64,000 nt of DNA from Prorocentrum cordatum (GCA_963575745.1 CAUYUJ010005003.1:170441-234440), one strand, 5' to 3'; positions 20,581 through 32,821 are shown, numbered from the stretch's first letter. Notes: a model not told the origin generated them from the sequence alone. Made by a program: numbers and translations.

Positions 20581-21500
20581 CGCCTGCGTGCACTCCTTGG
20601 CAAGGATTTCCGGCCTCCCCCCGTGCCACGGATTCGGGGGGTCCCGTTTCGGGGGGAGGGTTCGCACCCCCCCAGAGTATAAAAATAGAGAGAAGGAAAT
20701 CGATTCCCTTTTTCATACGCAATGATAAGCGACCCCCCCTCGAATGGCCGTCACCAAATTCGGCTTCCCCGATGCTCCCCAGGCCGCTCCGAGAGGATCT
20801 GAAGGTACGGTCAAAATACCCCGAAGAGAGCCTCACGAAGCCTACATCGGGCGCCCAAGACGGCAGAAGGCATTCAAGGCACCGCCAAAACGTCATCACA
20901 AAGGCTCGAGAAAGGCCCCACGACGGCATCAGAGCGCTCCAAGAAAGTCCAGCATGCCCTCAAGACGGCCGAGTTCCCTCACGAGAACATCTAAGAGGGC
21001 CTGAAGAGCAGAACAACATGTTGTTTGTTTTCTGTAGGTGCTTGAAAGATTCTGTGTGTCCGGGATTTCTGGCCATGAACGGCAGAAGACTGGTCTGCGA
21101 GCTTCCGAGGTTGCCCCAAGACGGGCCAAGAGACTCCACAGATGGCCTCCAGGCGCCCAAATGGGGCCCCAAGATGGCCCAATAGAGTCCGAAGAGAGCC
21201 AAGGAGAGCCCAAGACAGCCCCAAAAGATCCCCAAAAGGGCAACAAAAACGCCACGGGAAGCCTCAGAGAGGGCCACGGAAGGCCTCAGGACAGCCCAAG
21301 AGTGCCCCAAAGCGGCCCCAAGACGGCCAAAGCTCCGACGACGGCCCACGAGGGCCCCAGGACAGTCCAAGAGGGCCCCCCGATGACTGAAACAAAACCC
21401 AGAGAGGAGCCCCAATCAGGGCTACGGACGTCACATTCATAATCTTGTGCTTCGCCTCAGGGGCCCCACGTTCTTCTTACTGTAAACTCTCCCCAAGATG
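20581..21500 (+). repeat. degenerate purine-rich repeat, no gene seen
   Basis: Irregular recurrence of GCCCCAAGACGGCC, AAGAGAGCC and AGAGGGCC from about 20,800 to 21,400. Open frames on both strands follow from the composition. Confidence 0.55.
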
Positions 21501-22068
21501 GCCCACGAGGCTCTTAAGAAATCCCCACTAAAACCCAACATGGTTTTAAAATTACTCTCGACGTCACCTTCCCGGACGTCCGACAGCCCAGTTCTCGTTC
21601 TCCTCTATCTCCTCCTACTCCTCCGTTCCGTCCTCTCTGCCACCCCCTCCCCGTCCTCACCCTCCTTCTTCCTTCGTGCTCGTCGCCTCCATCCTCCTCC
21701 ATCGCCTTATCCTCGTTTTCCTCCACCGTCTCCGGGATACAGAACGGATGCTCACTTTTCTGGAGGTTCTCCCCTCCTCCTCCTCCTCCTCCTCCTCCTC
21801 CTCGTCCTCCTCCTCCTCATTCTCCGCCGATCTAGCCACGCGCGCGAAAGGAGAGCGTAAGACCGCTCGGGCCCGCTCAGTCTGACCGTGGCGTAGCCTA
21901 GAATGACGTAGCATAGCATAGCGTGGCATTGGAATACGCCTCATAGCATCACATAGCATCGCGCAATATAGACACACATAACATATCAGGCCATTGTATT
22001 TGTTCATTTCCTCACGCGAGACCATTTCCTTGGACTCCTCCGTACGTTTCGGTTCAAGACTTTCGCTG
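21501..22068. other. no gene seen; TCC tract
   Basis: TCC microsatellite at about 21,774-21,822. 21,890-21,970 has short GCATAGC repeats. Confidence 0.6.
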
Positions 22069-22236
22069 ATGTCCGCGGTGCGCAAGCGGCCAGCCTCCCG
22101 CGGCCGTCCCAGCGCAGATACACTGAATTGCACTCGCTGCGAACAGGACATTCCGCGGCTGGATTGGAGCATCCGTCAGCGCAACCGAGCTTTCCGCGTA
22201 TGCCTCGCTTGCACCGCCGACGCCCGTTTTCCCTAG
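22069..22236 (+). CDS. small Cys-pair (zinc-ribbon-like) protein
   Basis: 55 codons from the ATG at 22,069 to TAG. Two CxxC pairs (C21/C24 and C45/C48) are separated by a basic segment, and the sequence reads NCTRCEQDIPR ... RVCLACTAD. This layout is common in short zinc-ribbon-like segments of dinoflagellate proteins. The true gene may continue: the TIR element at 22,355 starts only ~120 bp downstream and similar elements serve as introns in this window, so the TAG may lie in an intron. The molecular role is unknown. Confidence 0.45.
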   Translation: MSAVRKRPASRGRPSADTLNCTRCEQDIPRLDWSIRQRNRAFRVCLACTADARFP

Positions 22237-22354
22237 ATATGCCTTCAATCCGCGCTGCTGCAAAACAAGATGGCAACGGAACCGGCCCAGGAAGTCGCCA
22301 AAACACCGCTAAGGTCGACCCCTGCCCTCCCGGCCCGTCCCCCAAGGGGCAACC

Positions 22355-22573
22355 CCAAGGGGCAACGACAGGGGGGGACTGGCAAAGGGGGGACACATTG
22401 ACCTGGAATCGGCGATGCATCGCCGATAGATCGGCGACAGGCCCCCGATAGTGACTCCGCACCTTCCTGGGCAGGTCGGGGCTATTTTGGGCCCCCACTG
22501 GCGATCCGTGGGCGATTGGGGGCCGATGCATCCCCCCCTATGCCTATGCCATCCCCCCTATCGTTGCCCCTGA
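22355..22573 (+). mobile_element. TIR element family B, copy 1
   Basis: Left end CAAGGGGCAACGACAGGGGG, right end ATGCATCCCCCC...CGTTGCCCCTGA, roughly inverted. The interior has CCTGGAATCGGCGATGCATC and GGCGATTGGGGGCCGATG. The same element occurs at 49,327, 51,649 and 60,603, always in this orientation. Confidence 0.8.
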
Positions 22574-22594
22574 TGCCCCTGCTCGGGGATCTTC

Positions 22595-22765
22595 TGACCC
22601 GGGTCAATCCAGACCTGGGTCAGTCAGGCCTTGCAGAATCCTGTAAAATCCTGCAGGATCCCGCACCCAAGCGCGGGTCAATGCGAAGGATCCTGCAGGA
22701 TCCTGCACCCCAACCCAGGTCAATGCGACCCTGGCCCCGCAAGATCCTGCAAGATCCGGCGCTCT
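22595..22765 (+). repeat. short repeat around GGATCCTGCA
   Basis: GATCCTGCAGGATCCTGCA palindromic units and GGGTCAATGCGA/GGGTCAATCCAG phrases recur about four times. Confidence 0.75.
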
Positions 22766-23176
22766 GGCTGACCCCCGTTTGCATTGACCCCCGTCTGTTG
22801 AGCCCCGACCTGCCCTCTTCAGCGCGCCGCCGGCAGGGCCCTGAGGCGCGAGCGCCTCGAGCCTTCCTCGCCACCGAGACTGTCGGAGACGGCGGGCGCA
22901 GGGCCCCCTTCGGCAGCGGGCCGCCCGCCCCCGAGCGCGCCGCCCTCGCGCCGGTTTTGGTGGCACCTCCTTGGAGCGAGCCGGTGGCGGGCTGCCCCTC
23001 GTGGGCCCCCCGACGGCGCCGCGCCGGCCTGGCCTCCCCCCCTCGGTCGCGCTTCGGTCGCGCTGCCCTTGCACGCCTCTCCGAGGAGGAGGAGGAGGAG
23101 GAGGAGGAGGAGGAGGAGGAGGAGGAGGAGCCCCGGAGGGGCACCCCCACAAGCGGGGTGTCGGGCCAAGCGCCCC
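22766..23176. other. GC-rich, no gene seen; GGA tract
   Basis: Very GC-rich with long open frames on both strands caused by composition. GGA microsatellite at 23,083-23,130. Confidence 0.5.
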
Positions 23177-23323
23177 CTGATGCAGGCGGAGAACATCGCG
23201 GATGACTTCGGCTTGCCGCCCTCTGGGGCCCGCGCCCCAGTAGTGCTCGTCGGAGTGCGCGACGTCCGAGTTCACATTCCAAGGCTCCGCCTGCCTGACA
23301 ACCTTCGGACGCACAGCGTAGGC
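23177..23323 (-). CDS. possible single exon, product unknown
   Basis: On the minus strand, after CCGGGAG|GCC, 49 codons read AYAVRPKVVRQ ... WNVNSDVAHSDEHYWGAG ... EVIRDVLRLHQ. The mix of aromatic and acidic residues and GC-ending codons looks coding, unlike the flanks. I find no clear partner exons, so this is a candidate fragment only. Confidence 0.3.
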
Positions 23324-23330
23324 CTCCCGG

Positions 23331-24364
23331 GAACGGGTCGAGGGGAGCAGAGGAGAAGAGTAACGAAGATGCAGGTGGTGATAACAAGTACGACTAGCTT
23401 GATGGCGACCACAGGGATACGATGATAGTGGCGACGATGGCTACGACGCCGCTGATGGTAATCACGCAGATGGCATCACCTCGCAGGGTACAATCGCGCC
23501 GATGACATCACCTCGCCCGGGCACGAATGCAACATGAGGCGCGACCTGGCAAACCCTGGACCTGCTATAGGAGGTACGCTGGCCTTGAACTACATTGCGA
23601 ACTTCTCGTTTCTCACACACCAATTCCCTATCGAAGCAAGGATGCCCTCGTGATGGGCTCAACCCAAAGCCTACCAACAAGACGCATGCCCTGATCGCGA
23701 TGACAACACAAGGGTCCGAAATGTGGCGAAAGGCGCGGCGCCCAAACACCTCTCCCGCGGAAAGGGTCCGCCAACTTCCGCCAACCTTTTGCGGGCAAAA
23801 CCGCCTTTGCTTCAATTCCGCGGGCACCCGCGGCCCCTCCGGCGAATGGAAGCAGTTGACTCCTGGAGCCATCCCCATACATCGGCCGCCGTGCTTTTCT
23901 CGATGGGCGGCCCCAGAAATGCCGATCCCTTCCCTGGAGACAACTTTTCGTTCCCGATTTGACTGCTGACGGTCCAAGGGCCTGAGATGGGGCCCCCGAG
24001 GCCGACGTCGAGGAACAACGCCAGGATTGAATAAATCATGTCGTCGGGTACCCGGGTCGACGACGAGGAAGGAGGAGAAGGAGGCGGAGGTGGAATTGGT
24101 GGTGGAGAAGGAGGAGGACGAGGACGAGGAAGACTAGGACGAGGAGGAGACGGAGGAGGAGGAGGAGGAGGAGGAGGAGGAGGAGGAGGAAAAGGAGGAG
24201 GAGAAGGAGGAGGAACTGGCGGAGGTGGGGGAAGAGGAGGAAGAGGAGGAGGACAGGACAGGACATCCGCATAAAGAGGGTCAACGTCAACACACCTAGA
24301 CTGGTGCCTCGCGCGCGTCTGGCAAAATCCCCTGCGATTTGGTTGCGCAAGCGGCCCTGGTTTC
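23331..24364. other. no convincing gene; GGA tract
   Basis: A 171-codon minus-strand open frame (23,462-23,977) shows no recognisable motif, and I do not trust it. 24,060-24,258 is a GGA-rich microsatellite. Confidence 0.45.
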
Positions 24365-24835
24365 TCACTGGGGCCGGCAGTGGCATACCCCGAAGCTGCA
24401 AGGGGTGAGGAGGAAGAAGAAGAAGGAAGCGGAGGGGGAAGGAGGAGGTACACCAACCCGATGAATCCGGGCGCGCCGAGACAAGCCAAGGGAGGAAGCA
24501 TACAGGTGGAGAAAATGAGCGAGCGCAGCTCGACGAGCAGAGACAGAGAGATGAAGCCCAAGCGAAACATCGAAGATAAAACGCCGAGCGGACTGTCGAA
24601 AACGACGCCAGAAGGTAGCGTCGTCGGACGCGAGGAGCGGACGGGGATGTCCCTTCCACTCCCCAGGAATTGGATCTCTGCCCCGCCCGAGGGCCTTCAG
24701 GTACGCAACGTCCTTACTGGACGCAATACCCCGGCACGGCCCCCAAAGCCGAGAGCGAGGGGCCGACGGTTGGGCCCTGGCGCCGCAGCGACAGCAGAAT
24801 GCAAGGGTAGCCCCAGCAAGGGCGATAGTATGCAC
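24365..24835 (-). CDS. LINE-C C-terminal Cys motif segment
   Basis: The open frame starts MHTIALAGATLAFCCRCGARAQ and continues with ...GPCRG...LKALGRGRDPI. The pattern (hydrophobic strand, CxxCGA, basic run, GxCxG, LxxLxxGRxP) is one I recall at the very C-terminus of many dinoflagellate LINE polyproteins. It follows the RNase H part of LINE-C in the same orientation. The last third translates a GGA/TCC-rich stretch and is unreliable. Confidence 0.5.
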   Translation of the reverse strand: MHTIALAGATLAFCCRCGARAQPSAPRSRLWGPCRGIASSKDVAYLKALGRGRDPIPGEWKGHPRPLLASDDATFWRRFRQSARRFIFDVSLGLHLSVSARRAALAHFLHLYASSLGLSRRARIHRVGVPPPSPSASFFFFLLTPCSFGVCHCRPQ

Positions 24836-25042
24836 TCGAGCGCTGCTGGGCCCTACGGGGCCTTGAGCGGGGAGCGGACAATCGGGAGGGAGAGCATCGC
24901 GAACGACCCGGGACTCCAGAGGCTCAAGGCCTCCCGAGTCCCGAACGCCTTTTTTTCCGGGGGGCGGAGGCCCAACAGCGCGGCTGGAGGCAGGGGGCCC
25001 ACCAGTACAAGTCCATTGGCACGGGGGCCAGCCGAGGCGCCT

Positions 25043-26107
25043 TCAGGCGCGGGACCTCCTGGGCCTCAACCCCACACGACTGTCCTCCTCGTCTTTCCAA
25101 CCTTTGGGGGGCGAGCGAGGGCAAGCGGCGGGGGGGGGTGCGGGCGCCAGCGGCATGCTCGCCTCGACCCGCTCACCAGCTGCAAGAGCGGACGGAAACC
25201 TCGACGCCTTGGCCTGCCTGCTGGCCTCTCCAACATCCTCGTCCCTCTTACCATCATCCGTCTGAAACCTCACCCTCTTAGGTGCCAGAGACCGCTCAAG
25301 GACCCCAAACTCCGAGGACGGCGGCCCCCTAGATTCCACAAAAACACCCATGGCCTCTGGAGGAGGGGTCTCGACGGAGCCCTGGACGCGCGCGCCTCCA
25401 GAGGACCCAGCATCCCAGGAATGCGCCAGAGACTCGCCACCACAGGAAGCCACCGAGCCCTCGGAGCCCGCAGCGCTGGCCGAAATACCTTCGAGGCCCC
25501 AGAGGGCCGCCGCCCCGGCAACCCGACGCGCGCGGAGCCTGAGGGCCCTCGAACCTCTGGCGGATAAAGCGAAAGCTGAGCACCGATCACAGGAGAAATG
25601 TTGCCCAGACCTCGTCGCACGATGCGGGGATGCCGCAGGGGCCTGCGGCGGCGGCGACGCCGCCGCCGCCGGGCCTCCCGCGGCTGACCTCCGCGAGCTC
25701 GCATCGGCGCCACGAGCGGCCCAGGCGCGTCGCAGCTCGGCGTTCCGCCTCCGCGGGGGCACGACGCGGTCCGCGGGCACGTCGCTCTGGAACTGCCACT
25801 TCGACGCATTGCCGATCCAAGCCGCCGCCTGCCGCGTCTTCAGCAGCGCGATGGAGTGACGCTCGACCGCTGGCTTCGGCACGTCGTGAAGCCTGCGTCC
25901 TCTCTTGGTTGCCTGGTCCGCCAAATCAGCGCAGCGCTTCGCCCGGCAGTCGCCTTTCCGATGCCCTTTGACAAACTGGAAGACGATAGGAGCGTCATCC
26001 CCCGAAAAGCTGGCCCCACCATGGTCATCGATGTGGCGGAATAACTGCCTCCAGAGATCCACGTTCGCACGGCGAACTCCTGCGCGCCAGCGACGGCCCC
26101 TTCGCAA
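25043..26107 (-). pseudogene. LINE-C RNase H C-terminal half and tail
   Basis: Begins inside the RNase H domain: FVKGHRKGD supplies the conserved His region and ADLADQATKRG the last Asp region. Beyond lies a long Ala/Arg/Pro-rich tail with a second CxxC (HFSCDRCSAF). The N-terminal RNase H half lies upstream in other frames (26,520-26,130: VFTDG with the first Asp, GRAELHAVL with the Glu), so the domain is frame-broken. Confidence 0.65.
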
Positions 26108-27128
26108 CCCGTCAAGCAGCGATTGGCAAGCTGCATGAGTACGAACGGGGGCGGGCCACTCTAGTCAAGACCATAAGAACCGCGTGCAGCTCTGCTCTAC
26201 CAGACGTCTAGCGCGGTCCTGGCAGCGGTTCAAAAGCTGCTCCAAAGTACCGAGAGTCACCAACAATCATAAAGCCCCCTCCAGATCTAGAAGCCGCTCC
26301 CCAATGGAGGCGCTTCATGCAATGCCCATCAGTGAAGACATCACCTGCGACAACAAAGGGATCCACAAGTGGCCTCCAGCGAGAAGCTTTGTCATAATGC
26401 CACCGTCCAGGGTCATCCCGCGGTGGCATGGCGGGTAGTCCAGAAATCGGGAACACCGCCCTCGAGTAGAACAGATCTCCAGATACTGTGGCTCTGGCCA
26501 TATACAAGACTCCAGAATCAACCGCGTGCTCCCGAAATTATATCAGCGACGGGCAGTGCCACGGCCGATGACGCAAAGTCCCGAAAACGTCGTCGCACAA
26601 AACAACTGCAATAGCCGCCGCTGCGAGAAGCGGCCTTCGAGCACAGCCGAGCGAACAGCAGCTGTGGCCGCTGGATTTAAGACACATCGCTTCACCTTCT
26701 GTCCAGCACGCAGCAGACCTCGACTAGGCGCCAGACAACAAACTGCAGGATCTCTGTGACTGGGCCCTGGCATCGCTTGGTCCACATTCGCCATCCCATG
26801 GCCTTGAAACCCTGAAGGGTTTTAGCCAACCAACAACCGAAGGCGCCGTGCCACGAATATCCAAGAGCTCACCAGACCTGGTACGAATCGCAAACGCAGA
26901 CGAGCAAACCCACTCCAGTGCCAGCAACGACCGCGGAAAAAAAGTCCAGCTGGTCAACTGACACGCCTCCAATTATCCGTCTGAGGTGCTGCTGCAATGA
27001 CTCGGTACTGCGAAACACGCGCTCTGCAGAATCAGACGATCAACGTCGCCAGCGGGTGCCATCGCTGCCAAGTTGTGAATGGGTCCAACCACGGAGACAG
27101 AAGCTGGCTGATAATCAGGCGATCGAGC

Positions 27129-28336
27129 TCACCGCGAGGCGATCCAGCGCGGGGCCCCAGCAGGAAAGGCGTCCCACCCCATCTTGCCCAGTATAATCAT
27201 GCGCTGAGTAATGTGCGGCGCAACTCCCAGAATGCCCAATCCGTAGGAGATGGCAGGACCGATTGCAGCCCGCGCCACTATCCGATACTTAGCGCCCACA
27301 TCCAGAAGTCGCGGGAAGGGTCGGGCACGCTTAGTAAGGGCCTTTACGCTGCGGCGTAAAACCCTAGACTGCATTAGCTTTCCCGCGCGCACCTCGGGCC
27401 CGAGAACCTCAAGCCAGGACAAAGCGCGGAATCCGAACATCCGGTGCCTCCGAGAGCCGCGGGGGGCGGCGCGGCCGTGAGGCGCCGCCGGCATAGCCTT
27501 GGACATGGCAACTGGAGGTTTCAAGTCCTGCAGATAATCACAGAGTAAACCAACGATGTCAGTAGCCTGCCCCTCCAGAACATGCAGCGGGGCAATCGCC
27601 TGCGAAGTGAGGTCGTCAACGAACGCGTCCAATGTGCGCGACGTGCCGACGCAGGCGCTGGCTATGGCGTCAGCCTGGGGCTGGTACTCGTCCAGGGCAG
27701 AAATCATCATACGCTGGACAAAAGCCACCGCAAACTTGCATCCAGGTAAAACACCCTGCGCAACGACGGCCGAGTACGAGGTGGCCTACAACCGAATCGA
27801 TCTGCGTAGCGCCCGATACATGGCAAAGCACAGGCCAGCAACTGACGCGGGCAACCACGCCTTCGGGCCGCCTCTGCCAGGATATGCGGCCGAAGCACTT
27901 CTCAATGTCCACGATGGCGGTCAACACTCCGAGGCCGTAGGCGAGACCTGCTCCACCATGCAGTAGGGCACGAGAGGCAACATCCAGGGTGGTCTTGCCA
28001 ACCGCCAAAGCGAAATAAGGCCGATCATGCGCGAGAAGCCAGTCTCGCAGCTGCTGGCCACGGAACTGTGGCTCGACTCGGCACACGGCAACCAGCAACG
28101 CAATTGGGCGCCATCCCCTGTGTAGGCCAGCGCCCGCAGTGCTCAGCAGGCCACATGCTGTAGATGAGGAGGGACAGCGCTTCATCGCTCACGACACTCA
28201 GCGATCGCGGAGGCAGCGCGTCTGCACCCTGTCCCGCGGTCCAGCGGAAGCTCCTTGCTGCCCTGCGAACTTCAGCGGTGCGAGGGACGGGCAGCGCAGC
28301 CTTCGGGAGTTGCTGGATGGCCTGGTAGATACCCAA
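27129..28336 (-). pseudogene. LINE-C reverse transcriptase, frame-broken
   Basis: Three open segments together make a RT. 28,336-28,025 carries AARSFRWTAGQGADALPPRS and SDEALSLLIY, the N-terminal fingers typical of dinoflagellate LINEs. 28,185-27,670 carries GWRPIALL and motif A (AIVDIEKCF). 27,728-27,129 carries motif C (DAFVDDLT) and the thumb (ALTKRARPFPRLLDVGAKY..). At least two frame changes separate them. The RT would copy the element's RNA at a nicked target; this copy cannot. Confidence 0.75.
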
Positions 28337-28835
28337 AGTGTCGCCAGAGTCAGCCAGATGCCAGGTCTCGTAAGTGTGGCTGCCGTGGCCCTAGACCTCC
28401 ACCTGGGACAAGGTGGAGCACCTCGGCACAGGCGAAGCCCTCCAGATCGTGGACCAGCCATCCATCCGATCATCGGCCACGTGCTGGGCAGCCGTCGCGT
28501 GGGCCCCGTGGCGCTTCACCTGGGAGTGTGGTGAGCCGAGAGGCGTCGCGAATGAAGGCGGCGGCTTGATGCGGCCAGCCTCGCAGTCCGAGAAGGCCTT
28601 GCGACGCTGGTGCATGCCCCCCCGCTCCTGCATGTCGGCGAAGTGGCCAAGCCACGCGACAGCAACATGCGCAGCATCTCGCAACGCTGTTCGTACATCT
28701 TCGAGGTCCACCGCTGGGGCGGAAACTGCGTGGTAAACCTCAGGAGCAGGAAGAAGTGCTGGGGGTGGGGGAGATGCAGGACCGTGGGGAACTTCGCAAC
28801 AGCGCCCCCCCCCTCCCCCCCCCCACCCACCCACG

Positions 28836-28867
<32 letters not shown>

Positions 28868-29056
28868 CACGCACACACACACGCACACACACACACACAC
28901 ACACGCACACACACATACACACACGCAAACACACACTCTCTCTCTCACACACAAACACACACACACACACGCACACGCACACGCACACACACACACATCA
29001 CACACGCACACACCGACACACACACACACATACACATACACACACACACGCACAGG
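28836..29056 (+). repeat. CA dinucleotide microsatellite
   Basis: About 220 bp of (CA)n with scattered G and CT interruptions, embedded in LINE-C. Confidence 0.97.
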
Positions 29057-30480
29057 CGGTGGCACTTCGCGCCACCATCGCCCCGCGCTCGGAGGGGGGT
29101 CCGCGTGATCACGGAGGGCATCGCCAAGTGCCACTCGGCGACGTCGGACAACGCTGCTAGCCGGCAGCGGCTCGAGGGTTTCCTGCGGCCCTGCGCCGAC
29201 GTCGCCAGCCTCCCTTCCGAGGATGGGTCGGGGCGAAGCTCCGCGCGCAGGATCATCGGCAGCGAGCTGAGCAGCGCCCAACAGTCGTAGACGTAGACCT
29301 GGCCATGTCCTCGCTTGCGCAACTTCAGCGGCGGGGGGAACGTGCCAGAACTCGAGCCGTAGTCAGTGCGTGCCACCTCCTCCGTCTCCCTCTGGGCGTC
29401 GCCACGGGGGCCTGGAGAGGTCGCGTGGCCGCGCCTGCCTCGGCGGGGTGGGGTGGGGGGGCTTGGGGGGCTGAGGGAGCTGCCCCCCTGCCCCCCGGCC
29501 ATCGCGCCGCCCCCCGCGGTGGTCGAACCCCGCCCGCGCTACCCTGCCAATCGCGGCGCGCCCCCCGCGCCTCGCGCCGGCGCCGACCCCCTGGCGAGGC
29601 CCCGTGGCGCTCGACGGGCCCACGGGCATCGCGACCTCCACGTCATCCTCGGCGCCCAGATCGCTGCCGAGCTTGGGCTCGCGTGGCGACGTCGAGCCTG
29701 GCAGCGGCAACGGCGCGCCGGGGCTGTGCGATCTGAAGCCCGTGGCGACTGAGCCTGGTAGCCGCACTGTCACGCCAGGACTTTGCGAACTGACGCCAGG
29801 GCCATGCTCGGCAGCTTGAGCGCCGTCGGGCATCGCGACCTCAAATTGAGCTGCATGCCAGGAAACATATTGGTCATCATCGGCGCCCAGGAGACCGCGG
29901 GCAGCAGGAAAGTGCTCCCTTAGTAGAAACACAGCCCGACGACAGTCAGCATCAGTTCACGCACGCCCCGCCCGAGCGGTGACGAGCCGTTCAAGACGCC
30001 GCAGCACATCAGGGCTTACTGCATCCCGGAGCAGAAGATCAGCCACAGCATGCGCCAATCGCCGAGCGCGGCGTGCATCGGGAGGGGCAGCAGGATGCGG
30101 GCCTGCAGGATGACGGACACGCGCAGCACGGCCAAGGTAGGGGGGCGCGCCCTGCTCAAGGCCGCAGGCGCGCACCGGCTGCTGCTCGACGGAGTCGGCG
30201 AAGGCAGCGCTGAGCCCATCCAGCCGAACCTGGGCCTCGGCTGGAGACGCCTCGCCACCCAGAGCGATAGCCGCCTCGATGGTGGCCGCGCGGTCAGTGC
30301 CGGCGACCAGGGCCACGTCGTCGGGAGGCTCTCGCCGAGGCAAGGCGCGAGGTCCAGCCGACGACACGAGCTTGACCTCCTTGGCTCGCGCCGCGAGCGT
30401 GGTCATCATACGACGGCGCGGAGCCGCCGGCCAGCCAGGCACGGGCCGCGGAGCATCGAACGATCCCGCCAAGGACAAAC
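29057..30480 (-). pseudogene. LINE-C linker region, low-complexity
   Basis: The minus strand has long Ala/Pro/Arg-rich open frames (e.g. 29,957-30,661). By position it corresponds to the APE-RT linker. No motif was recognised. 29,690-29,830 contains short GCCACTGTCACGCCAGG-like duplications. Confidence 0.35.
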
Positions 30481-31090
30481 TTACCAGCCAAAAATCAATT
30501 TTGAGTAATTCCCATTTGCGCTCCGACATGTCCCTGCCGCGGCGCCGCGAACCCGAGGCCGAGCGACGGCCTGTGAATGAATGTAATCCAAATAGCCGAT
30601 GTCCTCCAAATCCCTCGGGTCGCAAGCGAAATCCGCACCCGTGGCGACAGGGCGGTTCCAACCGCGAAATACCTGCGCAATGCTGAAGAACCTGCTGGCC
30701 TTCGCTGCGCCCCGCAGGCCAACCTCGAAGTGGGCAGATACCAGCGCCAGGCCACCGTTGATGCCGAGGTCCGCATGGCGCGCCACACAGAAGTTCGGGG
30801 CCACCTTGAACGAGCCATCAGCACCGAGACGAGGTAGCGCAGTGACACTGACAGTCGCCGCACAGAGAGTCCACCACCAGCGTGCGGCCGCCCTGACTCA
30901 AGGCGGCATCATGGAGAAATAATGGCGTGCCATCGGGATCGAGTTGCCCGTCCCTGCGCGGTGAACCCCGCCCCCATCGATGCGAAGCTCCTGCGCAGCG
31001 ACAGCCAAGATCGAGGCAAACAAATAACGGCTGGATCCCCAGAATGAGCCGTTGTACGTCACGAGCGATACGTCCTTCCGACGCCCAGTC
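30481..31090 (-). pseudogene. LINE-C APE-type endonuclease remnant
   Basis: Pieced across frames from ~31,080 down: SLVTYNGSFWGS, then AQELRIDGG (Glu of APE motif), NGGLALVSAHF, FRGWNRPVATGADFACDPRDL (the position of the usual GDFN motif, here GADFACDP) and GYLDYI. The order and spacing fit an apurinic-endonuclease-like domain that nicks target DNA. The degraded GDFN box and frame breaks indicate a dead copy. Confidence 0.55.
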
Positions 31091-32340
31091 GCCCGCCCCC
31101 CCCGCGCGCTCCCAGCGGCTGGCAGCGGGGTCTCCTGAGGGGCGACAAGCAGCTCTGACCCGCGCCGCAGCGTTGCCGGCAGCAGCGGGCGCGGTGCCAG
31201 CAGCTCCATCAGCAAAGGGCCCAGGCGCGACAAGTGCTGGCGCATCCCCAGGGGCGGCATCAGCGCCAGCGGCTGGGCTGGCCGGCAAGGCAGCGCCACG
31301 TGCGCCGAGGGCCCCCTGCAAGGCCTGGGCAGGGAAGGCCGCGCCCATAGCCAGGACCTGGCTGTTGATGGCTTCCAGCAGCTGGACGCCCTGGCCGTCG
31401 GCGACCGCGGACTGGGCGCTGCCGACGAGCGCCTGGAGGCCGGCCAGCGCGGTGGCGAGACCTGCCGGGTGACCAGCGGGGGCAGCCGCCGCGGCCGCCA
31501 CGGCGCGGCGCGCATCCGCCATCTCGGCCTCGACGTTGGCCACCTCTGCCTCATGCTGGGCCAGCGGACTGGCAAGGCGCGTGACCTCCGCCGTCGCCAT
31601 CGCGAGAGCCTCGGTGGTCTGGCCGCGGTTGGCCTTGGCGCCGTCGAAGCGCTCCTGCAGGCAGGAGAGCAGCACCTCGGGAGGTGGGGCCTTGCGCCCC
31701 TCAGCCTCGAGCCTCGCGAGGTCCTCGCGAGCTGCTGCGACCAGTGGGTGGTCGTCGCCGCGCTGCGTGTTGCGCGGGGCCTGCAGCCCCCGGCGCGCTC
31801 GCTGGAGGGGGCTGGCAGCGGTGCCAGATGCATGGGGCCCCAGCTTCCCCAGGTGCAGAACGGTGGCGGTAGCGGCCAGCAGAAGCCGACCGAGCAGAGG
31901 ACGGCTTGCTGGAGGCGGATTCCTCGGCCTTCGGCAACCTCCCGAACTTGTCGCGGCCGCGCTTGCAGCAGGTGGCGCGCGCCCCGACAACGGCCCGAAA
32001 CTCGCAGGCACGGGCGGCGGCGCACGCCCACTGCTGACCTGCAACAGTCTGCCATGGTGGCGCGGACACGTCCGCGTCCGCGGCGACGACAGCGCGGGGG
32101 CGTTCGCCGCGATGTCCAGCCAGCGTGGCGCGAGCGGCCGGGATGCGCAAGGCGGACCGCGCCTGCGCTCGCTGCGGCCGCGCGCGGCGGTGCCAGGCTG
32201 GGGGGCGCGACCCGCGCTCCAGGATGCAGCGCGAACGCCCGCGGCGCGCGGGCAGCTGGCGCGGGGGCCACGGCCGCTGGCGCGGCGCCCGCCCGCAGGC
32301 AAAACGGCCGCGGGGGGCGGGGCCGCGGCGCCGAAGCCAC
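31090..32340 (-). pseudogene. LINE-C ORF1-like coiled-coil region
   Basis: In one frame it reads LARLEAEGRKAPPPEVLLSC ... AEVTRLASPLAQHEAEVANV ... AEMADARRA, a heptad-rich coiled coil, followed by an Ala/Pro-rich stretch. ORF1 proteins of LINEs bind RNA and oligomerise through such coils. The N-terminal part is GC-rich and frame-ambiguous. Confidence 0.5.
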
Positions 32341-32350
32341 CCGGGGGAAG

Positions 32351-32446
32351 GAGGAGAAGGGGGAAGAGGAGGAGGAAGAGAAGAGGAAGAGAGGGGGAGG
32401 AGGAGGAGGAGGAGGAGGAGGAGGAGGAGGAGGAGGAGGAGGAGGT
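32351..32446 (+). repeat. GGA microsatellite
   Basis: (GGA)n with AAG interruptions at the 5' edge of LINE-C. Confidence 0.95.
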
Positions 32447-32821
32447 CACCGAATACCATCTTTTGGAGCCACCACGACCCCCGAAATAGCCGCCGAATTC
32501 CAAAGGAGTTGCGCTGCATCTTTCGTTTCTTGAGAGCATGCAATGCTGGGCGCGCAGGCCCGCCTGCAAAGCCCCCCGGTGAGCATCGATGTTAAACCAA
32601 ACATCACCGCGGCCGTCGCCATCATCATCGCCAAGACCACAAGAGAACAAATGTTACATTCGTCATCGCGCTGAGGGCACGTCAGCCTGCGTCGCCGCAC
32701 AGAGACTCTTTGCCACAGCCGAGTGCTGCGTGTTCCCAGCAGCATTCGTCGACAGCTGTCAAAAGCAAAACCGCCGACATGGTCCTTGAAAGGGCCGCCA
32801 GGAGGGCCGCCGAAGGGGCCG

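Larger units (their letters stand above)
24365..32560 (-). mobile_element. LINE-C: decayed APE/RT/RNase H retrotransposon
   Basis: Minus-strand element read from ~32.5 kb down: a coiled-coil ORF1-like region, APE endonuclease remnants, reverse transcriptase, RNase H, then a terminal CxxC motif. All domains are spread over several frames with stops, and a CA repeat has expanded inside it. Boundaries are approximate; no target-site duplication was found. Confidence 0.75.

Noticed and set aside
23462-23977. 171-codon minus-strand ORF
   Set aside because: No motif, mixed codon texture, and an equally long open frame on the opposite strand.
24380-25567. 395-codon plus-strand ORF
   Set aside because: It is the shadow of the minus-strand LINE-C tail and begins in a GGA-derived poly-Glu stretch.
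28610-29290. Thr/His-rich protein
   Set aside because: Translation of the CA dinucleotide repeat.
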